Shown: positions 35,070-45,045, counted from the first letter of the stretch. The stretch: DNA of 64,000 nucleotides from Verrucomicrobiaceae bacterium (GCA_007280915.1 QYQL01000017.1:1-64000); one strand, 5' to 3'. Notes: generated from the letters alone by a model not told the origin. Program-made: numbers and translations.

Positions 35070-35800
35070 TCCGGCTTCTCATCAATGGATCCAAGGGCCG
35101 GATGGGATGCGCCCTGGTTGCCTGCGCTTCGGAAGATCCCGAACTCACCGTCTCTGCGGGAGTGGACGAGGGTGATGATTTTGCATCCGCCCTCAACCTC
35201 TGCGATGCCGTTATTGATTTCACCCATGCGCCGGCAACCGCTGCCATCGCGGAAGCGTGCGCCGCCGGGGGAAAGACGCTCGTCATCGGAACCACCGGGC
35301 ACTCGGATGCCGACCGGGCCCGGATCGTCTCCGCATCAAAATCCATCCCGATCGTCTATGCTCCCAACTTCAGCATCGGCGTGAACACGCTCTTTTGGCT
35401 CACCCTCAAGGCTGCCGAAATCCTCGGACCGGATTTCGATCTGGAGGTCGTCGAGATGCACCACCGACTCAAAAAGGATGCTCCCAGCGGAACGGCGCGG
35501 CGGCTCGCTGAGATCCTCGCCGAAGTGCGCGGCCTTTCCTATGATGACGAGGTGCGCCACGGACGCGAGGGCATGCCCGGCGAACGCACCCGCACGGAAA
35601 TCGGAATGCACGCAATCCGCGGAGGAGATGTGGTCGGCGATCACACCGTTATTTTCGCCAACACCGGCGAGCGCGTCGAACTCACGCACAAGGCCTCAAG
35701 CCGAGACACATTCGCCAAGGGTGCTCTCCGCGCTGCCAAGTGGGCCATCACGCGTCCCGCAGGACTCTACGATATGCAGGATGTTCTCGGTCTCCGCTGA
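35066..35800 (+). CDS. dapB: 4-hydroxy-tetrahydrodipicolinate reductase
   Basis: Second enzyme of the diaminopimelate pathway, using NAD(P)H. 244 residues. The nucleotide site NGSKGRMG near the N-terminus, GTTGHSDADR, NFSIGVNTLFWL and the catalytic block EMHHRLKKDAPSGTA (His at 132-133) match DapB. Translationally coupled to dapA. Cytoplasmic. The final DMQDVLGL is the usual C-terminal strand and helix. Confidence 0.97.
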   Translation: MIRLLINGSKGRMGCALVACASEDPELTVSAGVDEGDDFASALNLCDAVIDFTHAPATAAIAEACAAGGKTLVIGTTGHSDADRARIVSASKSIPIVYAPNFSIGVNTLFWLTLKAAEILGPDFDLEVVEMHHRLKKDAPSGTARRLAEILAEVRGLSYDDEVRHGREGMPGERTRTEIGMHAIRGGDVVGDHTVIFANTGERVELTHKASSRDTFAKGALRAAKWAITRPAGLYDMQDVLGLR

Positions 35801-35803
35801 TGG

Positions 35804-36328
35804 ATGAGAGCCGGAATCGCACTCGGATCCAACCTTGGTGACCGCCTGAACTCCCTTCGCGAAGCCAGGCGATTCCTTTTTTCACTTCACGACGGGCCCG
35901 GTCCGTTCCTCTGCTCGAAAATTTACGAGACCGAGCCTGTCGATTGTCCGAACGACTCTCCGCGCTTTTTGAACGCCGCCATCGAACTGACAACCTCCCT
36001 CTCCCCGCTCGAGCTTCTGGCCTGCCTGCAATCCATCGAGCACAAGCTCGGACGTCCTGCAGATCACTCCTTCCACGGGCCGCGCACTCTCGATCTGGAC
36101 CTCCTGTATTGCGACAATCTTCAGATGTCACTCGATGCCCTAACCCTTCCCCATCCCGGGATCGCGGATCGGCTGTTTGTGCTCCGGCCCCTCTGCGACA
36201 TCTGTCCGGATCGGATCCTTCCCGGACAAACCACGGGAATTCATGCGCTGTGCGAAGCCCACGTCTCGCAGGCACCTGCCGCCCCGGTAATTCAGATGGC
36301 TACCTGGGAGAGTCCCTATGGCCGCTGA
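35804..36328 (+). CDS. folK: 6-hydroxymethyl-dihydropterin pyrophosphokinase
   Basis: Transfers pyrophosphate from ATP to hydroxymethyl-dihydropterin in folate synthesis. 174 residues from the ATG three bases after dapB. HPPK landmarks: GSNLGDRLNSLREA, YETEPVD, FLNAAIEL, and the signature GPRTLDLDLLYCDN followed by LPHPGIADRLFVLRPL. Placement behind dapA-dapB is metabolically unrelated. Its last 29 bases overlap the convergent propeller gene. Confidence 0.95.
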   Translation: MRAGIALGSNLGDRLNSLREARRFLFSLHDGPGPFLCSKIYETEPVDCPNDSPRFLNAAIELTTSLSPLELLACLQSIEHKLGRPADHSFHGPRTLDLDLLYCDNLQMSLDALTLPHPGIADRLFVLRPLCDICPDRILPGQTTGIHALCEAHVSQAPAAPVIQMATWESPYGR

Positions 36329-38432
36329 ATTCCGGTCCGCCAGCGGCGACGTAGCCGTTGCTCGCTCCGGACTTGTCGGGGCTCACCCAGAAGGAAAACA
36401 GCTTTCCGTTGCTCAGATGAAACCGGAATTTCACCGGTTTGCCGGTGAGCGCGGAAAGATCCTCCGCGCCGTTCCATGAGATCATCTGTCTGGTTTTGTC
36501 GATGGAAACGGGCACGCAGTTTTCTTTGGTAAACGGGGCGATGACGTTGCCGGACTCGTCGAGCACTTCCACCCGCAACTCGCCGCTCGGAGCCTCAATA
36601 TTCACAAAAAGCTGCCGGCCTGTGAAAGTCACCGGACGGGTTGTCAGGGATCCGCGCTTGTCATCCGCATCCATGGAAACAAATCCATCGCGCCGGAGAA
36701 ATGCGACGCCGGTGCTGCCGCGGTCATACTCGCCGTTCTCTGTCCAATGGTTTTTGGCCTTTGCGGGATTACCCTGAAACCCGGTGTAGTAGAACCAGAG
36801 TTGGTCGTCCTGAATCACGCAAACTCCTCCGACCGACTGCACATACCCCCTGTCCCATACATCGGAACGCGAGGCCGGGATGAAGGCTTCACGATCCGGA
36901 CGGCTCCAGTGAAATCCGTCCCGGCTGTAGGCTAGGTTCAGCTCGGTGATCTTGGGAAGGCCGCCGCCGCCGGGATTCCGGAAAATCTCAAAAATCCCGA
37001 GCATGATGCTTTCGTAGGCCACCGCATCGAGGTTGTAGAGCTGCGGCTGGACTTTGAACTTCGGATCGGGTGGATCCAGCCGGTCGGCCCTCGCCCAGAA
37101 AACCGGGGCATTCGGCTTGTCGACATTGCCGACAAACGGCGCGTCCCATTTCGGACCTTTCAGGAAATCGTCGCGCTCCCAGTAGTGGCGGCTGCGGTAG
37201 GTTTCCGGAGCAGGCGTTGACCACCGGATACTGAACACCCATTTCTTGCGGAACGGATTATAGAACATCGTGCTGCGGTCGCCTGTCGGACCGGATTCGA
37301 CCGGCTTCGTCCAGCGGATACCATCGGGAGAAACCATGAGCAGTCCCTCGCTTCGGGACAGCCCCATCCCGTCGGGCCCATGCAAAAACATCTTCCACCG
37401 CGCTTGCGGATCCTTGTCCTCGTAATCAGGAAAAACAGCCCACGAGTCTGGCATGATTGTGGGATCCAGCACGCGATTCGAGCCGGGAAACGCATCGAGC
37501 TTCGGCCGGTCCCAATGGATGCCATCGCGGCTGGTCGCGGTGCAGATGGCATTCAGCCAGCCGGCCTCATACCACATGCGGAAAAGTTTTTGCCCGGGAT
37601 CCCACCAGACGCCGCCGCTTTTCGGGCAGGCGACGGCATTGCGCGACCGGTTCAATTCCATCTCGGTCTCCGGAGAAAGGACCGGATTGCCCTCGTATTT
37701 TTTCGCCTTGTGGAACGAACGCTTCAGGTCGGTTGTCTCGATGAGAAAATCGTCCACGAAAAGCTGACGCCCGAGATCGATCGGGATCACCTTCGGCGGA
37801 TGATCGAGATACGGCACATCGATCGGTTCCAGTGTCCGTGCCGCAATCGAGCGCGGCGGCCATTCCCTGGGAAGGCGGATCCCGTTGTAAAGAAGCTCCC
37901 CGTCATTTTCATTCCACGGTTTCGGCGGTTGGGGAACCCAGCTGGTCACATTGCCAGGCCCCACGAGCAAGGCCCATTTTCCCAGCCGGAACTCATCACC
38001 TTTCTCCACCTGCTTCCGATAAACCCGGACCCGGTCGATGGCCGATGTGCCGAAAAGCTGGAATGTCTTCTGTTCCTTGTCCCAGGTGAACCCATAGCCT
38101 TCCAGCGTCGAGGCCAGGCTCCCTGCGTGCGGATTATCCGGTTCCGCCGTCAGCACGGTCACCGTGCCGGGCTTCGCGCAGCGGAAACTCAGGCATTCAA
38201 TCGAGCCGCGGATGAATTTTTTCCCGCTGAGCCGGCGCGGCACTTCTTTCAGCGTATGGGGACGGTCCAAAAAAAGCCTGACCCCGGGCTCGAACTGATC
38301 GATTTCATATGCGTTCATGACCTCGATGTCCGCAGGATCACCAGTGATCCCCGGCTCTGCGGCTCGAAATGCCCCCGACGGCGCAACGCAAAGAAGAAGC
38401 AACCAAATCCGCACGATTTGAAATTTTGACAT
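36300..38432 (-). CDS. Secreted five-bladed propeller glycosidase-like protein
   Basis: 710 residues with a signal peptide (about 1-24, IWLLLLCVAPSGAFRA). An N-terminal region to about residue 210 is of unknown type. From about residue 215 (RQLFVDDFLIE) repeated SRDGIHW and SPDGIRWTKP blades suggest a five-bladed beta-propeller of the GH32/43/68/117-like superfamily. A C-terminal beta-sandwich follows. Such proteins are frequent in Verrucomicrobia and Planctomycetes without assigned activity. The canonical GH32 motifs are missing. It is divergent from the GH106-like gene, with 75 bases between the starts. Confidence 0.6.
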   Translation of the reverse strand: MSKFQIVRIWLLLLCVAPSGAFRAAEPGITGDPADIEVMNAYEIDQFEPGVRLFLDRPHTLKEVPRRLSGKKFIRGSIECLSFRCAKPGTVTVLTAEPDNPHAGSLASTLEGYGFTWDKEQKTFQLFGTSAIDRVRVYRKQVEKGDEFRLGKWALLVGPGNVTSWVPQPPKPWNENDGELLYNGIRLPREWPPRSIAARTLEPIDVPYLDHPPKVIPIDLGRQLFVDDFLIETTDLKRSFHKAKKYEGNPVLSPETEMELNRSRNAVACPKSGGVWWDPGQKLFRMWYEAGWLNAICTATSRDGIHWDRPKLDAFPGSNRVLDPTIMPDSWAVFPDYEDKDPQARWKMFLHGPDGMGLSRSEGLLMVSPDGIRWTKPVESGPTGDRSTMFYNPFRKKWVFSIRWSTPAPETYRSRHYWERDDFLKGPKWDAPFVGNVDKPNAPVFWARADRLDPPDPKFKVQPQLYNLDAVAYESIMLGIFEIFRNPGGGGLPKITELNLAYSRDGFHWSRPDREAFIPASRSDVWDRGYVQSVGGVCVIQDDQLWFYYTGFQGNPAKAKNHWTENGEYDRGSTGVAFLRRDGFVSMDADDKRGSLTTRPVTFTGRQLFVNIEAPSGELRVEVLDESGNVIAPFTKENCVPVSIDKTRQMISWNGAEDLSALTGKPVKFRFHLSNGKLFSFWVSPDKSGASNGYVAAGGPEFSGHRDSPR

Positions 38433-38507
38433 GATTCGTTTCCGGGGAGGATTGTATCGGTCAGTTTTTCATTGGGAAGCCACGCTTTGTCCAGTATCAA
38501 AGGCCAG

Positions 38508-41500
38508 ATGAGACTCCCCCGGTTCTGCGCATTTTTTCTTTGGTCTTTCGCAGTGTTGCTGTCCGCAATGAATGCTCAGTCAGCAGACCGGCTAGAACAG
38601 GGTTTTGCCACTCCCCCGGCGGACGCGCGCCCGCAAACCTGGTGGCATTGGATGAATGGCAACGTCACCAAAGAAGGCATCACCGCCGATCTGGAAGCCA
38701 TGGCGCGCATTGGCATCGGAGGAGCTCAGATCTTCAACGCGGCCCAGCATGACGACCTGCTGCGCCACACGGAACCAGCCGGACCAATCAAAACGCTGAG
38801 CCCGGAATGGATGGCGCTGACCCAGCATGCAATCCGGGAGGCGGAGCGGCTCGGGCTCGAACTCGCGATCCACAACTGCCCGGGCTGGAGCGAATCGGGA
38901 GGTCCGTGGGTGCCTGTGGACCAATCCATGCAGAAGGTGGTCTGGAGCGAAACCAACGTAAAAGGGCCATCCTCATTTTCCGCTCAGCTGAAACAACCTG
39001 ATACCGTCCGCGGATACTACCGCGACATCGCCGTGTTTGCGTTTCCCACGCTGCCGGGCGAGGAGACTGCAGCCCCCCTTCTCGATCCGAAGATCAGCTC
39101 CGACGGACAGAAGATCGACGGTGAAGCAATGCTTGACGGCGATGTCGGCACGGGAACAGAAATCCCGATCCCTACAAAAGACGCCCCGAAAAGCTTTTTG
39201 TTCGAGTTCCGCGAGCCAGTGACATTCGGCACGCTCCGCTTGCTCCTCAAGTCCGACGCCGACGAGACCGTCTATGTCGGTGGAAAAATCGAAGCAAGCG
39301 ATGATGGAAAATCGTTCCGCAAGCTCGGCGATGTGGACCTCTACATCATCAAGCTCAACACCACGACGACGATCAGCCTGCCTCCCACAAAGGCAAGGTT
39401 CGTGAGACTGTCGATGACCACCTCGAACGAGCGCTCGAAGACGATCACATTTTCCGGCGTCCAATTCGGTGCGCCGGGAATTCCGGGAATCGGAAAGAAA
39501 GCCGCTTTCGAAACGCGCGGGGATCGGAAGCCGTCAACCTCGACGGATGCCCCGCTTCCTCCCGAGGTGTGCATCCCGCCGGGACGCCTGCTGAATTTGA
39601 CCGCCCGCATGAAGCCGGACGGTCATTTGGATTGGGATGTGCCAGCGGGCAATTGGACAATCCTCCGGATGGGCCACACATCCACCGGCATCCAGATTCA
39701 TCCGGCGATGGATGCCGACCGCGGGCTTGAATGCGACAAGATGAGCCGCAGCGCGGTCGAGGCTCATTTCAACAACATGATGGGCAAGGTGATCGCGGCA
39801 GCAGGCCCCCTCGCCGGCAAGTCGCTCAAAATGGTGCTCGCCGACAGTTGGGAAGCCGGCTGCCAGAACTGGACCCCGGCATTCATCGCGGAATTTACTC
39901 AGCGGCGCAAATACGACCCCACACCGTGGCTGCCGACATTGACCGGGCGTGCGGTCGGATCGCTGGAGGATAGCGAGCGCTTTCTGTGGGACTTCCGCCG
40001 CACCATCGCGGATCTGATCGCCGAAAACCATTACGGAACTTTTCAGGAGCTCTGCGCCAAGCACGGAATGCTTCTCACTGCCGAAGCCCCAGGCATCGGA
40101 AGCCCTACGATTGCGGACTCCCTCCAGTGCCAGAAGTTCACCGATGTGCCGATGGGGGAATTCTGGATGGACGGACACAATGACAGCCGGGAGCCCGCGA
40201 GCGCAGCGCATGTGTTTGGAAAAAAATTCGTCGCAGCGGAGGCGTTTACAGCGTTCATCCCGGATGCGCGATGGACGAAGGCGCCGTTTGATTTCAAAGC
40301 GATCGGCGACCTGAACTTCTGCCGCGGCATCAACCGGTTTGTCTTCCACCGTTACGCGATGCAGCCGTGGATGGATCGCGCGCCCGGAGTAACCATGGGG
40401 CCATGGGGCAGCAATTTTGAACGCACCCAAACGTGGTGGGAGCAGGCCCGGGCGTGGGTCGCCTACCTGCAACGTTGCCAGTATCTCCTCCAGCAGGGCC
40501 TCTTCGTTGCTGATATCGCCTACTTCTATGGCGAGGGCGCGCCAAATACCATCACCGGCAAAGAACCGAAACTGCCCGACGGCTACAGCTTCGATGCGAT
40601 CAACACGGACGTCCTTCTGAATCACGTCAGTGTGGATGAAACCGGCCGGATCGTTCTGCCGGATGGCATGAGTTACCGCCTTCTGCTGCTTCCCGAGGAG
40701 AACAGGATGACCCCGGAAGTTCTTAAAACCATTGCCTCACTGGTCAAGGCCGGCGCCATCGTGGCAGGCCCGCGTCCCATGAAATCCCCCAGCCTGACGA
40801 ACCAACCGGATGCCAACGCGGAAATTTCAAGGCTCGCCGCCGAAGTCTGGGGGGATTGCGATGGGAAAAACGTGACATCCCACGCATATGGCAAAGGCCG
40901 TGTCGTGTGGGGAGTGCCTGTTGCCGACATTCTCAAGGAGTTGAAAACCCCGCCGGATTTTTCCTCCGACTCGCCTGCGGACTTCGCCTTCATCCACCGG
41001 CAGATCGGCGACACCGATGCGTATTTTGTATCGGGTCAGAAAATGGATCCGGTCACCGCCCGTCTGACATTCCGCGCAGGGAACCGGATTCCTGAGATAT
41101 GGCATCCGGAAACAGGCCGGATCGAACCCGCTCCGGTGTTTTCCGTGAAAGATGGATTGGTCACCGTCTCACTGCACTTCGATCCAGCGGAGGCAATGTT
41201 TGTCGTCTTCCAAAAAAGCGCGGAGGGGGTTGATCCGATCAAGACCTTTGCGCGCGATGGAGAAAACCTCCTCGCTCCTGGTTCGGCCCAAACAGCCAGT
41301 CTCACTCAGTCCGATAGAAAACTCATTGTGAATACCAGCGCCCCAGGACACTACAAAGCGACCACCGCATCGGGCAAAACGCTGGAGGCCCATGTCAAGG
41401 CATTGCCGGATTCAAAAGTCCTGCCTGGCCCATGGGTGCTCAGGTTTCCGCCAAAATGGGGAGCTCCTGAACAAGTCACTCTCGACAAGCTGATTTCCTG

Positions 41501-41900
41501 GACCGAACACCCCGATGGAGGGGTGAAGCATTTCTCCGGCACGGCGACCTACACCATCGAATTCGAATGGGACGGAACTTCCGCTCTCCTGGATTTTGGA
41601 AAGGTGAAAGAAATTGCCGAGGTGCGGCTGAACGGAAAGGACCTCGGCATCCTCTGGAAACCGCCCTTCCGAGTGGATGCGAGCAGCGCGCTACGATCGG
41701 GCCTCAATAAGCTGGAGGTGAAAGTCACAAACCTCTGGCCGAACCGCCTGATCGGCGATGCCGGGCTTCCGGAAGACCAGCGCGTCACATGGACCACTTA
41801 CCAGCCTTATCACCCCAATGATCCGCTCCTGGAATCCGGTCTGCTCGGTCCGGTCCGCTTGGTGCCCGTTGCCCGCGTGGCTTTTCCGGAGGCCAAGTAG
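38508..41900 (+). CDS. Secreted GH106-like glycosidase (alpha-L-rhamnosidase family)
   Basis: 1130 residues from the ATG at 38508 (MRLPRFCAFF, a good signal peptide to about residue 27). The N-terminus matches the GH106 pattern: FATPPADARPQTWWHWMNGNVTKEGI, LEAMARIGIGGAQIF, and LGLELAIHNCPGWSESGGPW. A large catalytic region follows, then a C-terminal jelly-roll (YTIEFEWDG, VRLNGKDLGILWKPPFRVD) like GH2 sugar-binding domains. GH106 members remove alpha-L-rhamnose. It lies eight bases ahead of the first GH32 gene. The exact sugar is inferred from family only. Confidence 0.82.
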   Translation: MRLPRFCAFFLWSFAVLLSAMNAQSADRLEQGFATPPADARPQTWWHWMNGNVTKEGITADLEAMARIGIGGAQIFNAAQHDDLLRHTEPAGPIKTLSPEWMALTQHAIREAERLGLELAIHNCPGWSESGGPWVPVDQSMQKVVWSETNVKGPSSFSAQLKQPDTVRGYYRDIAVFAFPTLPGEETAAPLLDPKISSDGQKIDGEAMLDGDVGTGTEIPIPTKDAPKSFLFEFREPVTFGTLRLLLKSDADETVYVGGKIEASDDGKSFRKLGDVDLYIIKLNTTTTISLPPTKARFVRLSMTTSNERSKTITFSGVQFGAPGIPGIGKKAAFETRGDRKPSTSTDAPLPPEVCIPPGRLLNLTARMKPDGHLDWDVPAGNWTILRMGHTSTGIQIHPAMDADRGLECDKMSRSAVEAHFNNMMGKVIAAAGPLAGKSLKMVLADSWEAGCQNWTPAFIAEFTQRRKYDPTPWLPTLTGRAVGSLEDSERFLWDFRRTIADLIAENHYGTFQELCAKHGMLLTAEAPGIGSPTIADSLQCQKFTDVPMGEFWMDGHNDSREPASAAHVFGKKFVAAEAFTAFIPDARWTKAPFDFKAIGDLNFCRGINRFVFHRYAMQPWMDRAPGVTMGPWGSNFERTQTWWEQARAWVAYLQRCQYLLQQGLFVADIAYFYGEGAPNTITGKEPKLPDGYSFDAINTDVLLNHVSVDETGRIVLPDGMSYRLLLLPEENRMTPEVLKTIASLVKAGAIVAGPRPMKSPSLTNQPDANAEISRLAAEVWGDCDGKNVTSHAYGKGRVVWGVPVADILKELKTPPDFSSDSPADFAFIHRQIGDTDAYFVSGQKMDPVTARLTFRAGNRIPEIWHPETGRIEPAPVFSVKDGLVTVSLHFDPAEAMFVVFQKSAEGVDPIKTFARDGENLLAPGSAQTASLTQSDRKLIVNTSAPGHYKATTASGKTLEAHVKALPDSKVLPGPWVLRFPPKWGAPEQVTLDKLISWTEHPDGGVKHFSGTATYTIEFEWDGTSALLDFGKVKEIAEVRLNGKDLGILWKPPFRVDASSALRSGLNKLEVKVTNLWPNRLIGDAGLPEDQRVTWTTYQPYHPNDPLLESGLLGPVRLVPVARVAFPEAK

Positions 41901-41908
41901 CTCAGGAT

Positions 41909-43627
41909 ATGAAATATTTTCTTGCGCTGCTGCTGATCGTCCAGTCGGTCTGCGCCAACCCAACACCAACGCCCCCCGTCAAACCGGTCACACGCGAGCG
42001 CACGATGTCCCTCGACAAACGCTACCTGCTTCTGCCCGTCAAAAACCGACCCAAGGACAAGCAGCACGCCTCGCTCATTGTGGACGGCGTGGCCGTGCGG
42101 AAATTCAATATTGAGCTGGATGAAAAGCCCGACTGGTTCGCCCACCTCGACGTCAGCGATTGGAAGGGCAAAACGGCAACGCTCCGCATTGACAATCTGC
42201 CGGCAGATTCCAAGGCAGCCGACCTTGTCTCCACCTCCGATGAAGTTTGGAACGCCGCCGGTCTCTACCACGAAACGCTTCGTCCGCAATTGCAGTTCTC
42301 GACCAGATGCGGCTGGATCAATGACCCCAATGGTCTCGTTTTTTACAATGGCGAGTATCACATATTTTTCCAACACTCCCCCTATAGTTGGAGCGGAGGA
42401 GGCCCCCACTGGGGCCATGCGACAAGCACGGACCTAGTGCATTGGCGGGAGCACGGCGAAGCGGTTTATCCCGACGACCTCGGGGGCCCATGGAGCGGCA
42501 GCGCGGTCGTTGACTGGAAAAACACCAGCGGATTCGGCAAGGACGGCAAACCGCCGCTCGTGCTGATCTACAGCCACGTCGGCAATCCCGCCACGCAGCA
42601 CATCGCCTACAGCACGGACGGCCGCACATTCACAAAGTTCGATGGCAATCCCGTGCTCAAGAACATCAGCTTTCTCAACCGCGACCCAAAGGTTTTCTGG
42701 CACGAACCGACCCAACGCTGGGTGATGGTGCTCTATGTCGGCGAGGGCCCCGCCGAGCCCGGAAAACCCATGCCTGGCCACACCATTCAGTTCCTAACGT
42801 CGCCAAACCTCAAGGATTGGACTCCCGCCAGCGTGACAAAAGGCGGAGGAGGCTATGATTTCTTCCTCTACGAATGTCCCGACTTCTTCGAGTTGCCGGT
42901 CGATGGCGATGCCTCAAAAAGAAAATGGGTGCTCTCGGCCGCAGACAGCGCCTATGCCGTCGGCTCATTCGACGGGAGCCGATTCACTCCTGACGAGATA
43001 CGTATCCAGGGCCAGTCACGTCGAGGCTGTTTCTACGCGCCGCAAACGTTCAGCGACACGCCGGACGGACGCCGGATTCAGATCGGATGGGGACAGGCTC
43101 CCGCGCCGGGCATGCCATTCAATCAGCTCCTCACGCTGCCATGCGAACTTCAGCTTCGAAAGACTCCCGAGGGAGTTCGTCTGCGGCGCATTCCAGTCAA
43201 AGAACTCGAAACGCTGCGGGGAAAATCATGGAAAAACGACCGGCCCACACTGGCAGAGGGTGATGCAAATCCCCTCGCCGACGCGCGGGGCGAACTGCTG
43301 GAAATCCGAGCCGACTTCACTCCCGCCGCCGACAGCGAAGTGACGTTCAACGTGCGGGGCGTCGAGATCCGATACAATGCGGCCACGCAGGAAATCTCGG
43401 GCACCGACGTGCATGCGCCCGCGCAGCTGGAAGAAGGACGGCAGGTCATCACGATCTTTGCCGACAGAAATTATTTCAACGTCCTGGCCGCCGATGGCCT
43501 CACCTACATGCCATTCCCGGTCATCCCCAAGCCGGAAAACCTCGGCGTCTCTGTGAACGTCAAGGGCGGGGCCATTTCAATCCATCAACTCGAAGCCTTC
43601 GAATTGAAATCGATCTGGAAAAAGTAA
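41909..43627 (+). CDS. Secreted GH32 fructanase, copy A
   Basis: Splits beta-fructosyl linkages of levan, inulin or sucrose. 572 residues with a signal peptide (1-16). An N-terminal DUF4980-like module (about 28-100; KRYLLLPV, IELDEKPDWFAHLDVS) precedes the five-bladed propeller. All three catalytic motifs are intact: WINDPNG with nucleophile D139, RDP (258-260) with transition-state D259, and YECPD with acid/base E322. A C-terminal beta-sandwich follows. Copy B at 45188-47389 is a close paralogue. It is followed by a repeat-filled intergenic region and a regulator on the other strand. Confidence 0.95.
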   Translation: MKYFLALLLIVQSVCANPTPTPPVKPVTRERTMSLDKRYLLLPVKNRPKDKQHASLIVDGVAVRKFNIELDEKPDWFAHLDVSDWKGKTATLRIDNLPADSKAADLVSTSDEVWNAAGLYHETLRPQLQFSTRCGWINDPNGLVFYNGEYHIFFQHSPYSWSGGGPHWGHATSTDLVHWREHGEAVYPDDLGGPWSGSAVVDWKNTSGFGKDGKPPLVLIYSHVGNPATQHIAYSTDGRTFTKFDGNPVLKNISFLNRDPKVFWHEPTQRWVMVLYVGEGPAEPGKPMPGHTIQFLTSPNLKDWTPASVTKGGGGYDFFLYECPDFFELPVDGDASKRKWVLSAADSAYAVGSFDGSRFTPDEIRIQGQSRRGCFYAPQTFSDTPDGRRIQIGWGQAPAPGMPFNQLLTLPCELQLRKTPEGVRLRRIPVKELETLRGKSWKNDRPTLAEGDANPLADARGELLEIRADFTPAADSEVTFNVRGVEIRYNAATQEISGTDVHAPAQLEEGRQVITIFADRNYFNVLAADGLTYMPFPVIPKPENLGVSVNVKGGAISIHQLEAFELKSIWKK

Positions 43628-43673
43628 ACCGGCTCAATCTCGAAACCCCGCAATGGTAGGGCGGGATCGCCGA

Positions 43674-43709
43674 GCCCGCCGACTTATGCAGCAGGACGGC
43701 TCGGCGGGC
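43674..43709 (+). terminator. GC-rich hairpin after GH32 copy A
   Basis: A perfect 9-base inverted repeat, GCCCGCCGA (43674-43682) and TCGGCGGGC (43701-43709), with an 18-base loop, lies 46 bases after the GH32-A stop. There is no T-run, so it would be a non-canonical terminator or simply part of a dispersed GC-rich repeat. Confidence 0.4.
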
Positions 43710-43762
43710 CATCTCTGCCAGATCGAACCAGCTGCTGTTCCCGCGCGTCAGGATGTTGATTT

Positions 43763-43890
43763 ACCACAAAGACACAAAGGAAGCAGGTTGCGAGTGGAAG
43801 GTTCCCCGTTTGCGTTTCATCCGCCAGGTAAATCTCACCGTCAAGCATCTCTTCATCCACCACCCTTTGTGCTCTTTGTGTCTTTGTGGT
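43763..43890. repeat. Inverted repeat element, CTTTGTG type
   Basis: Perfect 17-base inverted arms, ACCACAAAGACACAAAG (43763-43779) and CTTTGTGTCTTTGTGGT (43874-43890), enclose 94 bases. The right arm continues inward as three units CTTTGTGCT, CTTTGTGT and CTTTGTGGT (43865-43890). Total length is 128 bases, similar to the ATCTGYG elements at 47410 and 62863. No open frame of note lies inside. It sits between the tails of the GH32-A gene and the convergent regulator gene. Confidence 0.8.
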
Positions 43891-43914
43891 GATTTTTATC
43901 AGGTTAGGATAAAA

Positions 43915-45045
43915 CTATGCCTTCACCCGAACAGAAGCATTCCGGTTGGCTTGGTAGGCCCCGCAACTTCCCCGCACCGCCAGATGCGGTGTCAGCATCA
44001 CCGCACGGGGAGGCCATTCCGGCTGCGCGATGCGCTGCATCAGGGTGTGGAATGCCGTCACGCCGATTTCCCGGCAGGGTTGGTGAATCGTGGTCAGCGG
44101 CACGACAAGCAGCGTGGCGTAGCGGACATCGTCGAACCCCGCCACGCGGACCTGACCGGGCACGCTCAACTTGAGCTGCTCCAGCGTGCGCATCAACACC
44201 GCGGCGGTATGATCGTTGGCACAGATGAAGGCGTCGAAAAGCCTCCCCGCCGTCAGCTTGCGCACAAATTTCAAATCGGCCGGATCGCCCCACGACACCC
44301 AGTCCGGGCGCAGTTCGATCTTGTGGCGTAGGAGAGCCTCCCGGACTCCGGCAATGCGGATATCCACACTCGATGCCGAATGCGGACGCGCCACGAAAGC
44401 GATCCGCCGGCAACCCAGCCTCACGAGGTGCTCGGCGAGCAGATATCCCCCGGCGAGGTTGTCAACCCCGACCAGATCGAAATCGCTCCGGCTCGGAAAC
44501 GCCCGCAGATCGCGGTCGAGCAGCACGACATGAATGCCTGCGTCCCGCAACCTAGTGGCGATCCGTTCGTTCACCGTCTCGTTGTCGCTCGACAGTTCGA
44601 AGGGGGCAAAAAACACCCCCTCAACCTGTCGCTGGATGAACTGTTCGCAAAGCTGCTCGGCATGGTCCCGGCTCAGGTCGCTGTGCGAAAGGGCCGATCC
44701 ACCCCAGATCACGCTGTAACCGTTCACCCGCGCCAAGCTGGCAATCTCACCGCAAATGACCCCGAAAATTTCGGTTGTTCCGAGACCGGGAACAAGCAGG
44801 CCCAACTGCTTGGTCGGAACGCTTGCGGTGACTTCCCTCACATACGATCCCGAGCCGGCACGTCGCTCGATGAGACCCTCCGCCTGAAGATCCCGCATCG
44901 CTCTCGCGACAGTAGGGCGGGAGGTGCCGAACTCCTCAACAAGCTGCGCCTCGCTCGGCAGGCGTTGTGCTTTTCCAAACTTCCCGGAAAGGATGCCTTC
45001 GCGGATCTGATCGGAAATCCTGCGATGAAGAGGATGCTTGGGCAT
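43915..45045 (-). CDS. GntR-type HTH regulator with LacI-like sugar-binding domain
   Basis: 376 residues from the ATG at 45045 (MPKHPLHRRI). Residues 1-71 are a winged GntR helix-turn-helix (IREGILSGKFGKAQRLPSEAQL, then TSRPTVARAMRDLQAEGLIERR). Residues about 79-365 are a LacI/ribose-binding-protein-like effector domain (LGLLVPG, GVFFAPFE, DNLAGGYLLAEHLVRLGCRRIAFV, FICANDHTAAVLMRTL, RVAGFDD). The architecture is that of AraR-like regulators. It is divergent from the second GH32 gene, and 142 bases between the starts hold paired motifs that could be its operator. Likely a sugar-sensing repressor of the fructan genes (inference). Confidence 0.92.
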   Translation of the reverse strand: MPKHPLHRRISDQIREGILSGKFGKAQRLPSEAQLVEEFGTSRPTVARAMRDLQAEGLIERRAGSGSYVREVTASVPTKQLGLLVPGLGTTEIFGVICGEIASLARVNGYSVIWGGSALSHSDLSRDHAEQLCEQFIQRQVEGVFFAPFELSSDNETVNERIATRLRDAGIHVVLLDRDLRAFPSRSDFDLVGVDNLAGGYLLAEHLVRLGCRRIAFVARPHSASSVDIRIAGVREALLRHKIELRPDWVSWGDPADLKFVRKLTAGRLFDAFICANDHTAAVLMRTLEQLKLSVPGQVRVAGFDDVRYATLLVVPLTTIHQPCREIGVTAFHTLMQRIAQPEWPPRAVMLTPHLAVRGSCGAYQANRNASVRVKA

